This document shows, one piece after another, positions 1 through 12,153 of a stretch of DNA of 64,000 nt (the stretch's first letter is position 1; each line of letters opens with the position of its first letter). Both the position numbers and the translations under genes were made by a program. The DNA is from Malus domestica (Eukaryota; Streptophyta; Magnoliopsida; Rosales; Rosaceae), in the NCBI RefSeq assembly GCF_042453785.1, contig NC_091661.1, forward strand, positions 32,107,501-32,171,500, read 5' to 3'. The notes under the pieces were generated by a model. That model was not told where the DNA came from, made no database searches, and worked only from the letters and a program-made list of their open reading frames with translations.

Positions 1-1149
1 AAAAAAATTTATATCTAATATTTATATGTAATAATGTTTATAGTTTTTTTTTTTCTAAATGTAAAAATTTGGAGTGACAGTAACTACACCATAAAATTCA
101 AAGTTCGAGTTTTTAAAGGTTTTTTTCTTTTTTGTTTGTTTAAAATTGAACTGCTTTCGAATATTTTTTAAAGGTTATGCTTATAGCTCTTTTTACTTAC
201 TATTTAATGATATATGTAAATTTATAATCAGCGAGATATAAAGTTTGTTTTGATTTAAGTTATTGTTTTCTAGCATCAATACATTGTCCTACTTTTTTTC
301 TTTTTCTTGTTTTCCGAAAAACTATCTTAAGGAGGGATGACTCTTTTATGAATTTCGCACAGGACTCCTGAAATCTCAAATACAACCGTGATAAAACACG
401 TGTTCTTAATATCTTTACTATGGGATAAATCAACGAATTCTCCCATACTTTTTCTTTTCATGCGGTCACAGATTATTTTTACTAATTAATTAACATTATG
501 TTGATTAATTAAGCTTGGAATATTATAATATTTAATTACCCTATCTTAATTTGAAATTTGTATGTCAGCTTAAATATGTCAGCCAGCCATATATTCCAGA
601 TGTTGAGAAAGCTGATCAAGATCGACGTGCACAAGCCCAGACGGCCTAGAGCCATTGGAGGACTAAAAGGTTAGGCTTGGGTAAATATACCGAATCCATC
701 ATAAGAAGAGCAAGATCCATCTGATGTCAGAAATGATCATATATTAGTATTTCACACCTAACAAATTTATTAGGACATGACGATATGTTAAAGTGAGACT
801 TATCATAAATACTCCGTCATTTTATGTTTTTGACAAAATACTTTATAATATTGACATAGAAATAAACGTTAAACTGTAAAATAACAAAGAGTCTACAAAG
901 AGTTTTATTTTGAGATAATTTTCTTAGCACTTCTATCATGATCAATTTGGTTCATTTAATTTACTATATAACCTCTATGTGGTTGAGCAATTACCTTGTA
1001 CTACTGGTCCTACCCTGGAATAATCAACCAAGCAAAAAGGGAATGAAGAAGCAAGTTGGAATTTCACAGTTAATTTAATGACCTGCCCCTGTCCTGTCCT
1101 CCATTCCGTGTCTTTGAATATTACCTTTGTATTATTTTAATTAATTAGA
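1..1149. other. AT-rich intergenic DNA, no gene seen
   Basis: I see no open frame, RNA gene or terminal repeat that I can support here. The stretch is strongly AT-rich with homopolymer T and A runs, as is usual for plant intergenic DNA. It may be the far end of the first spacer copy, but recognisable homology to the other copies begins only near 1150. Confidence 0.5.
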
Positions 1150-3197
1150 CCTAACCATCCTAACCTAGGACAATTTACTTTGCTTCTACTCTTATATTTC
1201 TGGTGCTTAGAGATTCAGAAAATTAGCTTAACACTCAATGAATATATAAATCCAAATTAAATTAAACCTGATAACGAAATTTGAGCATTTTTTTTTTTAA
1301 ACTTTATTATCATCACTAAGGGGAGAAAGAGATTCCAAAATTATTACAATAATATAGAGAATAAAATAGTTTCAAATTCAGAATTCATGAATAAAATCTC
1401 AACATCCTATCTATAAGAATATTTTGACCACATGCAATTTGACACAACGCAGATTGCAGCATGTTAAAGCCGAAAAGGTTTCGGCCTCAATGAGGTTATG
1501 ATTGATTGGGGTTTTGCATCATTTTTAGTTAATGGAAAACTAACCAAAACACCTTCAAAAGTTTCATTTTAATCATAAGGACAAAACAATTCAATAATAC
1601 CCAAAATGGGCATGTAAAAGAAGACAAGGGAAAGAGTATTTTAAGATAAAAAACATTTCAGGGATATCACATGTAAAAGTTAGGCACCAGGAGACAAACC
1701 ATGCAGCAAATTCACATGCAAAAGGAGACAAGCAAATTCACATACATCAGGCCACGTTTCAAAAACAGTGCTGATAATTTTAGCAACAGTAGAAGCATAA
1801 TGACAAATGACAAGTACCAAAAAAGTGTCCACACCATTTATTTATAATTTTAATATCATTGTATTCTGATTCAGACTATATAAGTGAAGTTTCATTCATT
1901 GTAAAGACACACCTCCACCACTCAACATTTGAACACCTTACTCTCACACCATCTTCATACTCTCAAGCATTTGTAGCCTTCATAGCATCCTTGTAAACAC
2001 TTCCTTGTAATCACTTTCTTGTAAACAACTATCTCTGTAAACATTTCATATATCAATAAAAGTTTAAGTGTACATATTCAAGCAATCTCCAAGTCTTAAG
2101 TAAGTTTTCTTTTCCTTCTTTAGTGTGTTTGTTTAATTAGACTTCTAGTCCAATACAGGGAAACACTATTGTAGTTATATTATTAACCTGCTAAACTGAC
2201 GATCATACTTTGTTTGAGCACTCTGTTATAGTTGAATGGTTGTCATACAAATAACTGGACATTAACCAGAGTACCTTTGAGTTCTTCGTACCTCTGAGTT
2301 CAGCCCTATCTCCTCACATAGGTGGACTCCTTCATACAAAAATATTTTAAAATTTAGGGGGATCCAAATGTATGCCTTAGATGAGTTTGAAGATTTTAGA
2401 TATGATATGGTATTAGTCGCAGAGGAAGAAGAGATGTATATTTACAACAAGACAAAGATCAGTCATCAGCCATATTGGAAGTCTCAAAATTTCAAAGAAG
2501 AAACAACAGAAATGTACTACAAGGTGAAAGAAGATAGAGAAAGAGATGCAGAGCTAGTAGAGGACGATGAACAGTGCTGGAATAATTTGACATCGACAAC
2601 ATGATGGAAGCCTGAAGAGCTAGCTGTAAATTAGCATAAGTTTAATAGCATAATGTAAAATAATGTGTTCCCAGACAGAAATGTCAACATCATTGTGAAC
2701 CCCGTTGTAATGGCATAAGAGTAAATAAAGAAAAGAACATGATCTATTATGAACTTTTTATACACAAAATGTTTTTTTAATTAAGAATGAATAGTGTCAA
2801 GCCATTTTCGTTAGAACTCGCTTTAGTTAATTGTGATGTGGGCTTTGGGATCAAACCAAACAAAAATAATAACAAGGGAAGGTCAACTTTGGCGGGTAAG
2901 CAATTAGGTAACGAATCAACCAAACACAATACCCACTTTACAGGCTTCTGTCCAATGTTTATATGAACTTATGAGACATCAAAGCTCAATAAGGTTAAAG
3001 GACACCCGACATTCCGCCTTGGAGAAGAGATTCTTTTTAACAACTATTTCATAGTTTTAGTAACGTCACTTAACCAACAAATATCTCCCACATATTTAAA
3101 AAGTGAACAACACATCTCATAAATACTTTCTAAGTAACGAAATAGTTGAAGGAGAGAACCGCGATGAAGGCTGGCTCTTGCATATTAAAGGATTTTA
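1150..3197. repeat. Laccase-HRD1 spacer, copy 1 (interrupted)
   Basis: Pieces of this stretch are colinear with the spacers at 17430-19545 and 34800-35700. Positions 1165-1285 match 17575-17700, 1440-1466 match the sequence near 35115, and 2821-3190 match 17750-18115. Between 1467 and 2820 lies about 1.35 kb absent from the other copies. The spacer places the left end of the window inside the same tandem array as the two laccase genes. No laccase for this copy is visible, so the array may begin left of the window. Confidence 0.6.
1840..2640 (+). mobile_element. Possible pararetrovirus (Caulimoviridae) or LTR promoter-leader fossil
   Basis: A TATATAAG box lies near 1877. It is followed by a CA-rich leader with repeated CTTGTAA words, an AATAAA signal near 2055 about 180 bp downstream, and then a long leader up to a short open frame at 2368-2604 rich in Glu and Tyr. 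A promoter with a poly(A) signal just downstream of the transcript start is the terminal layout of plant pararetroviruses and of some LTRs. I see no tRNA-Met primer site, no reverse transcriptase and no second terminal repeat, so it is at most a broken fragment. It sits in the 1467-2820 insertion that other spacer copies lack. A solo LTR is the main alternative. Confidence 0.3.
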
Positions 3198-3772
3198 TGT
3201 AAGGTTGTGAATAACAATGAATGATGTATTTGATTACTTATGTTGTAGGTCACTTGTTTATTAAGTTGTTAATAACTTAAGTAATCTAATAGTCCTAATG
3301 AAATAAGGATTATGGAGTCTTATCATTTGCAATTGACCTAAAGAAATATGATGGATTTCACTACAAAGATATAGTATCATGGTGGGACATAAACACTTAA
3401 GTGATAGGGTTTGACTTTCACAACCAATAATAGACTGGTTGTGATTAAACCCTAATTATATAAATACTATGGTTAAGTCCGTGCTTCCATACGCCTAACC
3501 TCTCATATACGTTGAACCCTATTCATATAGCAGAGAGATATTATTGAAGTATTGGAAGTAGAAGATAACCTAGAAATCAAGTATTGGAAGTAGAAGATAA
3601 CCTAGAAATCTGCAATGTCTTCCGTATTCCACAGATAAGTTTAATATAATTAGTTAATCTCTATTTTATATTGATTTGATTTATTGGTGATCCTAATGTC
3701 TTGTTGTTGTGATTTTATAATATGTCTTACATTTGAAACTTTCATTTCGCTGAATGTGAGTAATGCTCAACA
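3198..3772. mobile_element. Solo LTR, 575 bp, with TTTTA target duplication
   Basis: The segment begins TGTAAGG and ends CTCAACA, so it has TG...CA termini, and it is flanked on both sides by TTTTA (3193-3197 and 3773-3777). It holds a TATAAATAC box near 3457 and a tandem duplication of about 34 bp at 3548-3613. No internal coding region is present, so it is a solo LTR left by recombination between the ends of a fossil element. The family was not identified. It lies where unit 2 has the distal spacer, so this spacer copy has also lost sequence. Confidence 0.6.
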
Positions 3773-4369
3773 TTTTAAGCACCCCATTTAAAGATGGAGA
3801 GGGCGTTAAATAGGAGCAGACTACTGTTTTACGATTTTTACTTTAAAAAAAAAAAAAAAAACAAGCCATTGCCTGCTTTTAACAAGAAAACGAAGAAAAA
3901 AGGGTCTCCCAGTCTGATAGAAGGTTGTTTTTCTTTGAAGCGTTACAGATCACTCCATTTATTTTCTAACAAATAGTTGGATTCAGCGATGATCGATCGT
4001 TTCGTTTGTCTCTGAATTACTAGGAAGATGTTCCTTTATCTGCCCGATATGTTTACGTTAAGTCGGTCCTTTTAACCTCAGAGCTGAACCCGAGTTCCCT
4101 TTCTATGGGGTTTGAGTTAATACAGAAGAAGCCGATAAACATTACACGTCCTGCTACTGTGCTCCACAATTCTATCATTCACAAACGGTATTGGAAAATG
4201 TTACAAGCACAAAAAGATAAGAAATTTCTTTTTCAAAAAGAGGAAAAGAGTGTAACTTATACAATAAAATGCTCAAACTCCAGTTATTCTTTCATCCCTA
4301 ACCTATTTTTCTCATCCGTTGTTATCCACATATGTTGTGTCTTACAATATACCTAAAATTATGCCATGT
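3773..4369. repeat. HRD1 3'-flank block, copy 1
   Basis: This block lies immediately downstream of the HRD1 stop codon in the minus-strand sense and recurs at 19546-20390, 26358-27154 and 35700-36361. All copies carry the word GAGGGCGTTAAATAGGAGCA, an A-rich tract, and a conserved stretch containing GTTTGAGTTAATACAGAAG or close variants. Short open frames in it are not conserved between copies, so I treat it as non-coding 3' flank. This copy lacks the roughly 175-bp TIR element found in the copies at 19.5 and 26.4 kb. Confidence 0.7.
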
Positions 4370-4758
4370 CTACGAATCAACCCCATCTTCATGACGTCCA
4401 CAATCTGAAACAGATGAAGAAGCTGCAACACTCTTTCCTTTGCCATCCAAAGAAGCCTTTGTTGGACCCATGTCCACACTTTCCTTTGGTTTTGGTTTCT
4501 GTAAAGCTTGGAGCTGATTCTGCAGGATCTGTATAAGAAAAGCAGTTACCAAGAAGAGAAAACGAGGGTAACTACCACAAATCACAACAGAAGTTATTCA
4601 TCGTCTCTTTAATACCTCTATCTGGTGCTGAAGAAACTTTTTCTGGGCCTCCAGCTGACAAGCTGTCAGATTTGGATCCCTGCCCGACCTCTCCCCATAG
4701 GCCACGTTGGCTCCAGGGACAAACATATAAGGTGGAAACTGAGAGAAAGACAAGTTTG

Positions 4759-5047
4759 TGTAAGACTTAAGAATACTCAAGAGTTCACTTCAATTGCATG
4801 CCTTTTCAATGAGAGTCTGCATGTATTTATATTCCACTTCAGATTACATCAGGGAATGAAATCCCTATTTACAAGGCTATTAAAAATTCAAAAATTACAA
4901 TAGAATATACAAAGGAAACATATCACAGAAACAACAAACATTTAAAGGAGTTGTAACCTAAGCTAACTCTTCGTAGATAAGAGTTTAGGTTGATTACAGC
5001 CTCCTAAAGTCACGAGAACAAGAATCAAACACTGACTTGGTCTAACA
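4759..5047 (-). repeat. 3' LTR of Copia 1
   Basis: This 289-bp direct repeat of 9772-10060 begins TGTAAGAC and ends GGTCTAACA. It is the 3' LTR because the element reads on the minus strand. The adjoining G-rich tract (C-run on the plus strand at 5049-5062) is the expected polypurine primer. Confidence 0.95.
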
Positions 5048-5822
5048 TCCCCCCCCCCCCCCGGGCAAGCTGACAAGCGGAGGAACAATTGGAAGCTTGG
5101 AAACAAGAAGCTTGAACCATGCTGATGACAAACCTTTTGTGAACAAATCAACAACCTGATCTTGAGAACATATGAAATTAACAAGTAACTCACGTCGAAC
5201 CACATTCTCTCGAACATAATGATAATCAACCTCCAAGTGTTTTGTCCGTGAGTGAAACACGAGATTAGAAGCTAGGGCAATGGAGGAAATATTGTCGCAC
5301 CAGATTGTTGGTCTGTCAAGATGCAAGTGTAAGTCTCGGAATAGAGACCTGAGCCATGAAAGTTCTGCAACTGTGTAAGCAAGATGTCTATATTCAACTT
5401 CTGAACTCAATCTACTAACCGTCTTCTGCAGCTGTGTAAGCAAGCTGTCTATATTCAGGATTTCCAGCATAATCAACTTCGGAATAAGCCGTGAGATGTG
5501 CAGTACCGGGTTTATAGACAAGACCATGATTGTATGTGGCCTTAACATAGCGAAGAATCCTCTTGACTGCCATCCAGTGTGTATTCTTTAGAGAGTGCAT
5601 GAACTGGCATACCTGGTTCATAGCGTAGGAAATGTATGGTCTCGTGATCGTTAAATACTGAAGTGCACCCATAACACTTCGGTACATCTCTGGATTGTCG
5701 TGTGGCTCACCATCATAAACACTAAGCTTGTGACCACAAGGAAATGGAGTAAAAATCAGTTTGGCATCCAAAAAGTTTGTACGTTTTAGCAAATCCAAAG
5801 CATACTTTGCCTGATTGAGATG

Positions 5823-6336
5823 TGTTTGTACCATACTTGACCAATCCCGAAACTACTGAGCACCGGTCAACGTTATACCGTCAAGGACCCAGAAGAGTTT
5901 CCCTCCAACTAGGAGGCCAATCATAGCGCGACACGTGTCGACATCAGAAGCCAATCATAGCGCGACACGTGTCAACATCAGAAGCCAATCATAACACGAC
6001 ACGTGTCATTGTCAAAATGAAACTAGAAACTCTCTTCATAAATAGAGATCATTCTCTCACAATATTTCATAATGTCATTTGTACTAAATCATTCACTTGT
6101 ACTCACTAAAGGAGAACTTGAACCTATGTACTTGTGTAAACCCTTCACAATTAATGAGAACTCCTTTACTCCGCGGACATAGCCAATTTGGGTGAACCAC
6201 GTACATTTTGTGTTTGTTTCCTTGTCTCTATCCATTTACATACTTATCCACACTAGTGACCGGAGCAATCTAGCGAAGGTCATAAACTTAACACTTTCTG
6301 TTGTACCAAAGTCCTCACTGATTTTGTGCATTAACA
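5823..6336. mobile_element. Nested solo LTR, 514 bp, with AGATG target duplication
   Basis: The insert starts TGTTTGTACC and ends GCATTAACA. It is flanked by AGATG on both sides (5818-5822 and 6337-6341) and sits inside the RT/RNase H part of Copia 1, so it is younger than that element. It contains three 34-bp tandem copies starting at 5917, 5951 and 5985, each with GACACGTGTC, which includes the G-box core CACGTG. Its U5-like right part resembles LTRs of Ty3/Gypsy elements in Rosaceae as I remember them; no internal domain survives to prove this. Confidence 0.8.
5917..6008. repeat. Three 34-bp direct repeats with G-box palindromes
   Basis: The unit starts CCAATCATAGCGCGACAC and repeats at 5917, 5951 and 5985; the third copy has a few changes and breaks off after the palindrome. 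Each copy has ACACGTGT, a perfect 8-bp palindrome containing CACGTG. Repeated G-boxes upstream of the LTR's presumed promoter look like an enhancer array. Confidence 0.85.
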
Positions 6337-9300
6337 AGATGCATTTGTTGACCTCAGTAATTAACTTCAAGCCCTAGAAAGTAATGAAGAGGACCCAAGT
6401 CCTTCATTGAAAACAAAGTCCCCAATTTCTTGATCAAGGTGGACATTTGGCGATGACTATTTCCTATCAACATGATGTCATCCACATAGATCAATAAAAT
6501 CAAATAAACACCATGATGATTGAAAACAAATAAATTGTAATCACAAGTGGAAGCTTGAAACCCTAATTGAAGTAGAAACTCTGAAAAACATTGGAACTAT
6601 ACTCATGGGGCTTGTTTCAAGCCATATATGCTTAGCTGCAATTTGCACACATGATTTGGATGCTGCTTATCAATGAATCCAGTAGGTTTTCGCAAATATA
6701 TGTCCTCTTTTAGAAATCCATGCAAGAAAGCATTATGTACATCCAATTGCCTTACATGCCATTTTTTTGAAACTGCTAAACTAAGGACAAATCTTATGGT
6801 GATGTGCTTGACCACAGGACTAAAGGTCTATGTGTAATCAATTCCAGGTTGTTTATGAAACCCATTGGCAACCAACTTGGCATTGTGCCTCTCCATCGAG
6901 CCATCTGCCTTTTTTTTTTAATAATCTTAAACACTCATTTGTTTGGCAGCAAATTCATTTGGGGATGATAAGGAACATGTTTCCAAGTACCACGGTGTTG
7001 CAATGCATTAAAATCTTGAACCATGGCATCCCTCCACGTTTGATGCTTGGTAGCCTGACTAAAACACGTCGGTTCAACATAAGAAAGATCAATAGAAACA
7101 TGCAAGACATATTTAGGATTAGGCTTATGTATTCCAAACTGCGAACGAGTTGTCATTCGCTGCAGTGGCACATAGGGCTGAGTCAATTGTGTATCATCAT
7201 GATCTGAAGATGGCATAGGCTGATTTATGTTTGGTTTATTAACTACTGCTAGCTCATTTAAATTGGAATTAGTGGAGATAAGGTTAGGTACAGGTATAGT
7301 GACTGGCGGATTGGTAGGATGGGATAATATGAGATTTTGTGTAAGGTTATTCGAATCAGGAGTGGTAATATTTGGTTAAGGCGAGGACACTACAATTTGA
7401 GTAGGGGTCAGCGAGTTGGTGGATGAAGTGGACATTAATATAGGAAATGTAAACAAAAGATTAGGAGATGTAACACTACCTGTGTGATCGACGTTTTCCA
7501 GCGAAGATGTGAGTTCCTTAAATGGAAAAGAGTCCTCATCGAATAGGACATGGCGAGACAAATAAATTCGTCTTGTGGACAAGTCCAAACATGTGTACCC
7601 ATGATGGTTCAATGAGTAACCTAAAAACACACATGATTTTGACTGGGGTTGGAGTTTATTATGTGCATAAGGCACTAGCCAAGGAAAACACTTACACCAA
7701 AATACCTTCAACATCTCATAATTTGGAGATTTGGCAAACAACTTCTCATATGGTGACTTATGTGATAAAACTCGAGTTGGTGGTCTTTTGATTAAATAAG
7801 TTGCCGTTGAACAAGTATCAAACCAATATTTGTTTGGAGTGTGAGAATGAGAAAGCATGACAATACCAGTTTCGACAATATGTCGATGTTTTCTTTTCGC
7901 AAAACCATTTTGCTCAGGGTGTTTTGGACACGAAAACCTATGAGAAATTCCATATGTTGCAAGAAACTATTGAAAAACATGACTCTTGTACTCTCCTCCT
8001 TCATCACATTAAAGAGTTTTAATGGAAGTATTGAACATATTTTCCACTTTAGCTTTAAATTTGACAAATATTTCAAAGACTGAGAACACCAAACATCCGA
8101 ATGTAAAATTTGCAAAGGAAATTCGGAAACAAACTCTGAAGCACTAAATGGTAGTTTTGTACTTTTTCCTAATGGACACGACCGACAAAACATTACATCA
8201 GAAGTACCATGAACTGGTACTCGTTTATTTGAAATTAAATACTTGATAATAGACAACGCAAGATGACTAAGAAGTGAATGCCATTTTTGAACCGAGACTC
8301 GAATGCCTACACACATTGAAATAGGGTAATTGAACTGTCCACCCCCAGAAAAAGGGTATAAGCCATTCTCACATCTCCCGTGGAAAAGCGTCTTTCGGTT
8401 CTTGAGGTATTTAACAAGAAAAAAAATGAGGAAAGATACGTAAATAACAGTTGTTGTCTAGGGTATATCTATGGGCAGAAATAATATTTGTTGAGGTAGT
8501 GGGACATCTTAGAATATTTTTCAATTCAAATGAGCAAGACTGAGTTCGGATTTTATTTGAACCAAGATGAGATATAGAAAGGCTAGTATCATTACCTACA
8601 CCACCAACATTCTCATTACCGTTATACTATTTTGGATTGACCAAATTCTGAATGTCTAGTGTCACATGAGCATTAGCACCCGTGTCCAGCAGCCACTGTC
8701 CATAATGTTGCTTGTTGATGGTGATTAGAGCTGTGGCCATAGTAGTAAGCCGTTTTGCTGGAATTCGCCCTTCATATGCAACATTCATTCTATGGTAACA
8801 ATCTACGGCAGGATGCCCTTGTTTTCCACATATTTGGCAGGTCAGTCTTTCTTATGTAGAAGTAAATTTCTCACCGTTACAGGTAGAGTTTGGCCCTTGA
8901 TTGTTGTTGCGATGAAGGAACCCTCGCTGGTTGGCAGCACCACCACCACGTGCGGACGGTGACACACCGCATCCATTACCACGAAGTCGTCAATCATGAC
9001 CTCTTGCAGTCAAAAATGCATTCACATGAGTAGCCTCCACAATAGAAGCAGCTTGCTCAACTATTCTCCTCTTCGTTGTCATCAGGAGAGCCTCAAGTAT
9101 AGGGTACGTGATTAAAGTGTCATGTGCCTGTGCAACATTCACAATCATTTCATAGGCAGGACCAAGATTGTTTAAGATGATCTAGACGAGCTCATCATCA
9201 TTCACCGGATTTCCAGCTAAGGCAAGGTTGTCAAAAATCGAGTTCATTTGATAAGGATAATCAGCAATAGACATATCTCCTTTCTTAGTTTGCATCTGTT

Positions 9301-9771
9301 AATTTCGAAGAAACAAAATGCGATTTTGGGACAAAGAAGCATATTGTTGCTCAAGAGCCTCCCATGTATCACGAGAGGATCTCTTGCTTGCCATGACAGA
9401 CAACACAGATGGCGTGAGGGAGCCATTTACCCAACTTAGTATCATTTGATCATGCTGCACCCAGGTTGTGTATGCGGGGTTGATTGCAACGGCACCAGGG
9501 AGCTGTTTGGGAGGGCATGCGATGGACCCATCGACATAACCCATAAGGTCACGACTCTTAAGGATTGGTAGGATCTTAGCCAACCACAGAGGATAGTTGG
9601 TTCGATCCAATTTTATGTTGACAATTGTAGTCATGGACAATAAGGGGTTCATGGCAGGGATTGCTGGGTTGGGAATGGAATTGGTTGGGGTTGCAGCACC
9701 ATTCAAGTTATTAGCCATTGGAAAAAAAAAATTAGGATCTGTGTTGTTGGACTACTAGGGCTCGTATACCA

Positions 9772-10060
9772 TGTAAGACTTAAGAATACTCAAGAGTTCA
9801 CTTCAATTGCATGTCTTTTCAATGAGAGACTGTATGCATTTATATTCCACTTCAGATTACATCAGGGAATGAAATCCCTATTTACAAGGCTATTGAAAAT
9901 TCAAAAATTACAACAGAATATACAAAGGAAACATATCACAGAAACAACAAACATTTAAAGGAGTTGTAACCTAAGCTAACTCTTTGTAGATAAAAGTTTA
10001 GGTTGATTGCAACCTCCTGAAGTCACGGGAACAGGAATCAAACACTGACTTGGTCTAACA
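9772..10060 (-). repeat. 5' LTR of Copia 1
   Basis: This 289-bp direct repeat of 4759-5047 has the same TG...CA ends. On the minus strand, TGGTATACGAGCCC follows its inner edge, close to the initiator tRNA-Met primer site used by most plant Copia elements. Confidence 0.95.
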
Positions 10061-11889
10061 GTTTGCAGGTCCACCAGGGGTTGCAAGCTGCGGTTGTGAT
10101 TGTCCACTACAAGCTTCTCCACTAGATTCAGTATTAGAGGAGTCAACAACCATATGTCTTTGAACCTGAGGAAGTGCTGCATATCCAGGAGGCCTTCACA
10201 CAAGAGGGCGTAGTTTGTATGGGTCTAGTATGCAGCATTCTATGCAGTGCAACATATCCAAATCATATGTATCAAGCACACACTCTCACAAGCAACCTAG
10301 GAACAAATTAAAATACAATGGAAACATGTGACCACTCCTCCAATAAAATGTAAACTAACACTTACGATAAAGGTGTCATTACCATACTTGTCTGTTTGCA
10401 GAAGGATATACATGAGACTTCTAATATATCGATGCAGCAGTAGCAGCAGCTCGGAGCCTGGCTTCATATTGGCTCACACGATCACCCGCAACTCCACCAT
10501 CCTGAGACGTTGTGCCTGTCCCTGTTCCCAATTAAAATCATCAGTCAACTCACCATAATTTTATACTGAACGGCAAAGCCTTATATTCCATCCTCAACCA
10601 TCGCACAAACCCTAAAACAAAGTCTTTTATTCTAACTAGGAAACTAAATAATAATAAAATAACTTAGAAAATAAAGTCCTAATTAAGCTAGGAGAATCTG
10701 CCAAGGTACTTGTCTAGCTACGTTTCAGCCTCAGATATCCTCCAAATCCGGCCCATAATATCTTGTTTTGAAGATTAGGACGTTTTGAACATATTTCCAG
10801 AAGGCCACGAACTTATCCGAGGTCACCTTAGACTCCAAAAACGCAATTCAAACCCAAAATGTCATTATTTCAATACTGCACATCACTCGTTTATTTTATT
10901 GCTAGACAATCACCGTTAGGTAGAAAATTTTCAAATTTTAACACAATCAAGCCAAATGACTCATGAACGTCCTCCACTTGGAATTACTCCAAAATTCATC
11001 TATTTGACCACATTTTGCTCCAGAGGAAGTCGAAAGTCATATATTAGAAATACAATTCAAAGTATCACAATTCTTCTAAAATATTAATTAAAATATACTA
11101 AGAATAGGGTTAAATATATAATATAAAATCGACTCATCAATGAGCATCTGACTATGAACCCCTATATGTCCGCCAGCTGTACCTTTCCCACTGTCAGGAG
11201 GTACAACTAGGGCCCTGCAAGGAGGTCAGGTATGCTTTTGCTCTAACCATTATCGAAGGCAAGGCACATGAAAAAGGTGTCCACATAATAGTTTCTTGGC
11301 TGTTGTATCTCTTCACGGCAAATGATACAAGTTGCGTCACTTCTGCATATCCATCATCAACAACTAAGACTCCAATATGCAAAATTTGATGATTGCAAAA
11401 TAAAACACTTGAAACTAATGAGACCTTAAACTTACGCATTAAGTTCTTCATGCGTAGCATCTGGGAATTGATCATTCATGTTTGATGTGAGCTTTCGATA
11501 ACGAATGTAATCAGCAATGCGAATCTTAAAGTTCCTAAATGTTTCATAGAGCTCACGTATCAAGTGCAGTGGCACACCATAGTACCTGGGATGGGACAAA
11601 ACTTAACGTCAATCAAGATAGAATGACCTCAGCTTATGCACGTCAACAATCAAAAATCTCCACATGCCTAAAACTTAAATCGGTAGGATTTCGGCCCAAC
11701 TATTGTCTCATATTCTAACATTTCATGTCCACAGCTTCTCCGCCACATGGGAGCGAAACATGTTGCAATCAACACAGATTGAGCCAACACATTCTCAAAA
11801 TTGTGTCATATTTAGCAAAAAATTGTGTATATAGCTACTTATCTAAACCAAAATATATCACGAAGAAGAAGCTGCGGACAAAGGAGATT

Positions 11890-12153
11890 TCTTCTTATCT
11901 TGTGTAAGTAGTGGACAAGGGAAGAAGATTCCTCTTGTTCCTAGATAGTTTTAGAAGAGTTTCGGGAGAGTTTCTCCTTAGCCTATAAATATGTGTGTAT
12001 CCTTTGTAAGAACTCAGACTTGAATGGAAATCAGTTCTTTGTATTAACGTCTCTTGTTAATCCTTTTTTGAGTCATCTTTGCAGCGGTGACGCTTACCGT
12101 GATCATCTGTGTTTTCAACTATGTCTTGGGGTAAAATTCCTTACCCTCCTTTG
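11890..12153 (+). repeat. LTR-like segment shared by units 1 and 2, copy 1
   Basis: This stretch matches 29545-29815. Both have a TATAAATATGTGTG box, then CCTTTGTAAGAA and a TTGTATTAAC...TTGTTAATCC motif. The layout resembles a plant LTR with a promoter, but I found no convincing termini or target duplication. Its presence in both units means it was there before the array duplicated. Confidence 0.4.

Larger units (their letters stand above)
4759..10060 (-). mobile_element. Ty1/Copia LTR retrotransposon 1 (fossil)
   Basis: Two 289-bp LTRs (4759-5047 and 9772-10060) face the same way and are flanked by the target duplication GTTTG (4754-4758 and 10061-10065). They differ at about 13 sites, roughly 4.5%, mostly transitions, suggesting insertion one to a few million years ago. 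Parts on the minus strand, from 5' to 3', are gag at about 8780-9718 with a CCHC knuckle near 8800-8850, a protease-like region near 8650-8700, integrase at about 7370-8316, reverse transcriptase at about 6340-7216, and RNase H at about 5048-5820. A tRNA-Met-like primer site abuts the LTR near 9771, and a G-rich polypurine tract abuts the other LTR at 5049-5062. The integrase-before-RT order defines Copia. It is broken many times and carries a nested solo LTR. It interrupts exon 6 of an HRD1 pseudogene. Confidence 0.93.
4370..11860 (-). pseudogene. HRD1 3'-part pseudogene, unit 1 (exons 3-7 only)
   Basis: This is a duplicated 3' portion of the HRD1 gene at 36362-39351. Exon 7 copy is 4370-4528 (159 nt, as in the source) and exon 6 copy is 4616-4758 plus 10061-10191. 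Exon 5 copy is 10383-10521 (139 nt), RING exon copy about 11140-11345, and exon 3 copy 11436-11585 (150 nt). Homology stops near 11860, at the end of intron 2, so exons 1-2 with the membrane domain and the promoter are missing. A Copia element splits exon 6. The RING exon has lost its frame before the last zinc-binding pair, where unit 3 reads CPTC. Exons 3, 5 and 7 still look open, which points to a fairly recent origin. A stable protein is unlikely. Confidence 0.85.

Noticed and set aside
2368-2604. 78-aa frame as a host gene
   Set aside because: No homologue recognised, no splice or UTR context, and it lies in an insertion with a virus-like leader. I mention it only as part of the possible fossil.
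4105-4356. Small frames in the HRD1 3'-flank block as a gene
   Set aside because: The four block copies start similarly (MGFELIQKKPI in two) but diverge in frame within about 30 codons, and the native copy lacks the start. This is not the pattern of a conserved gene.
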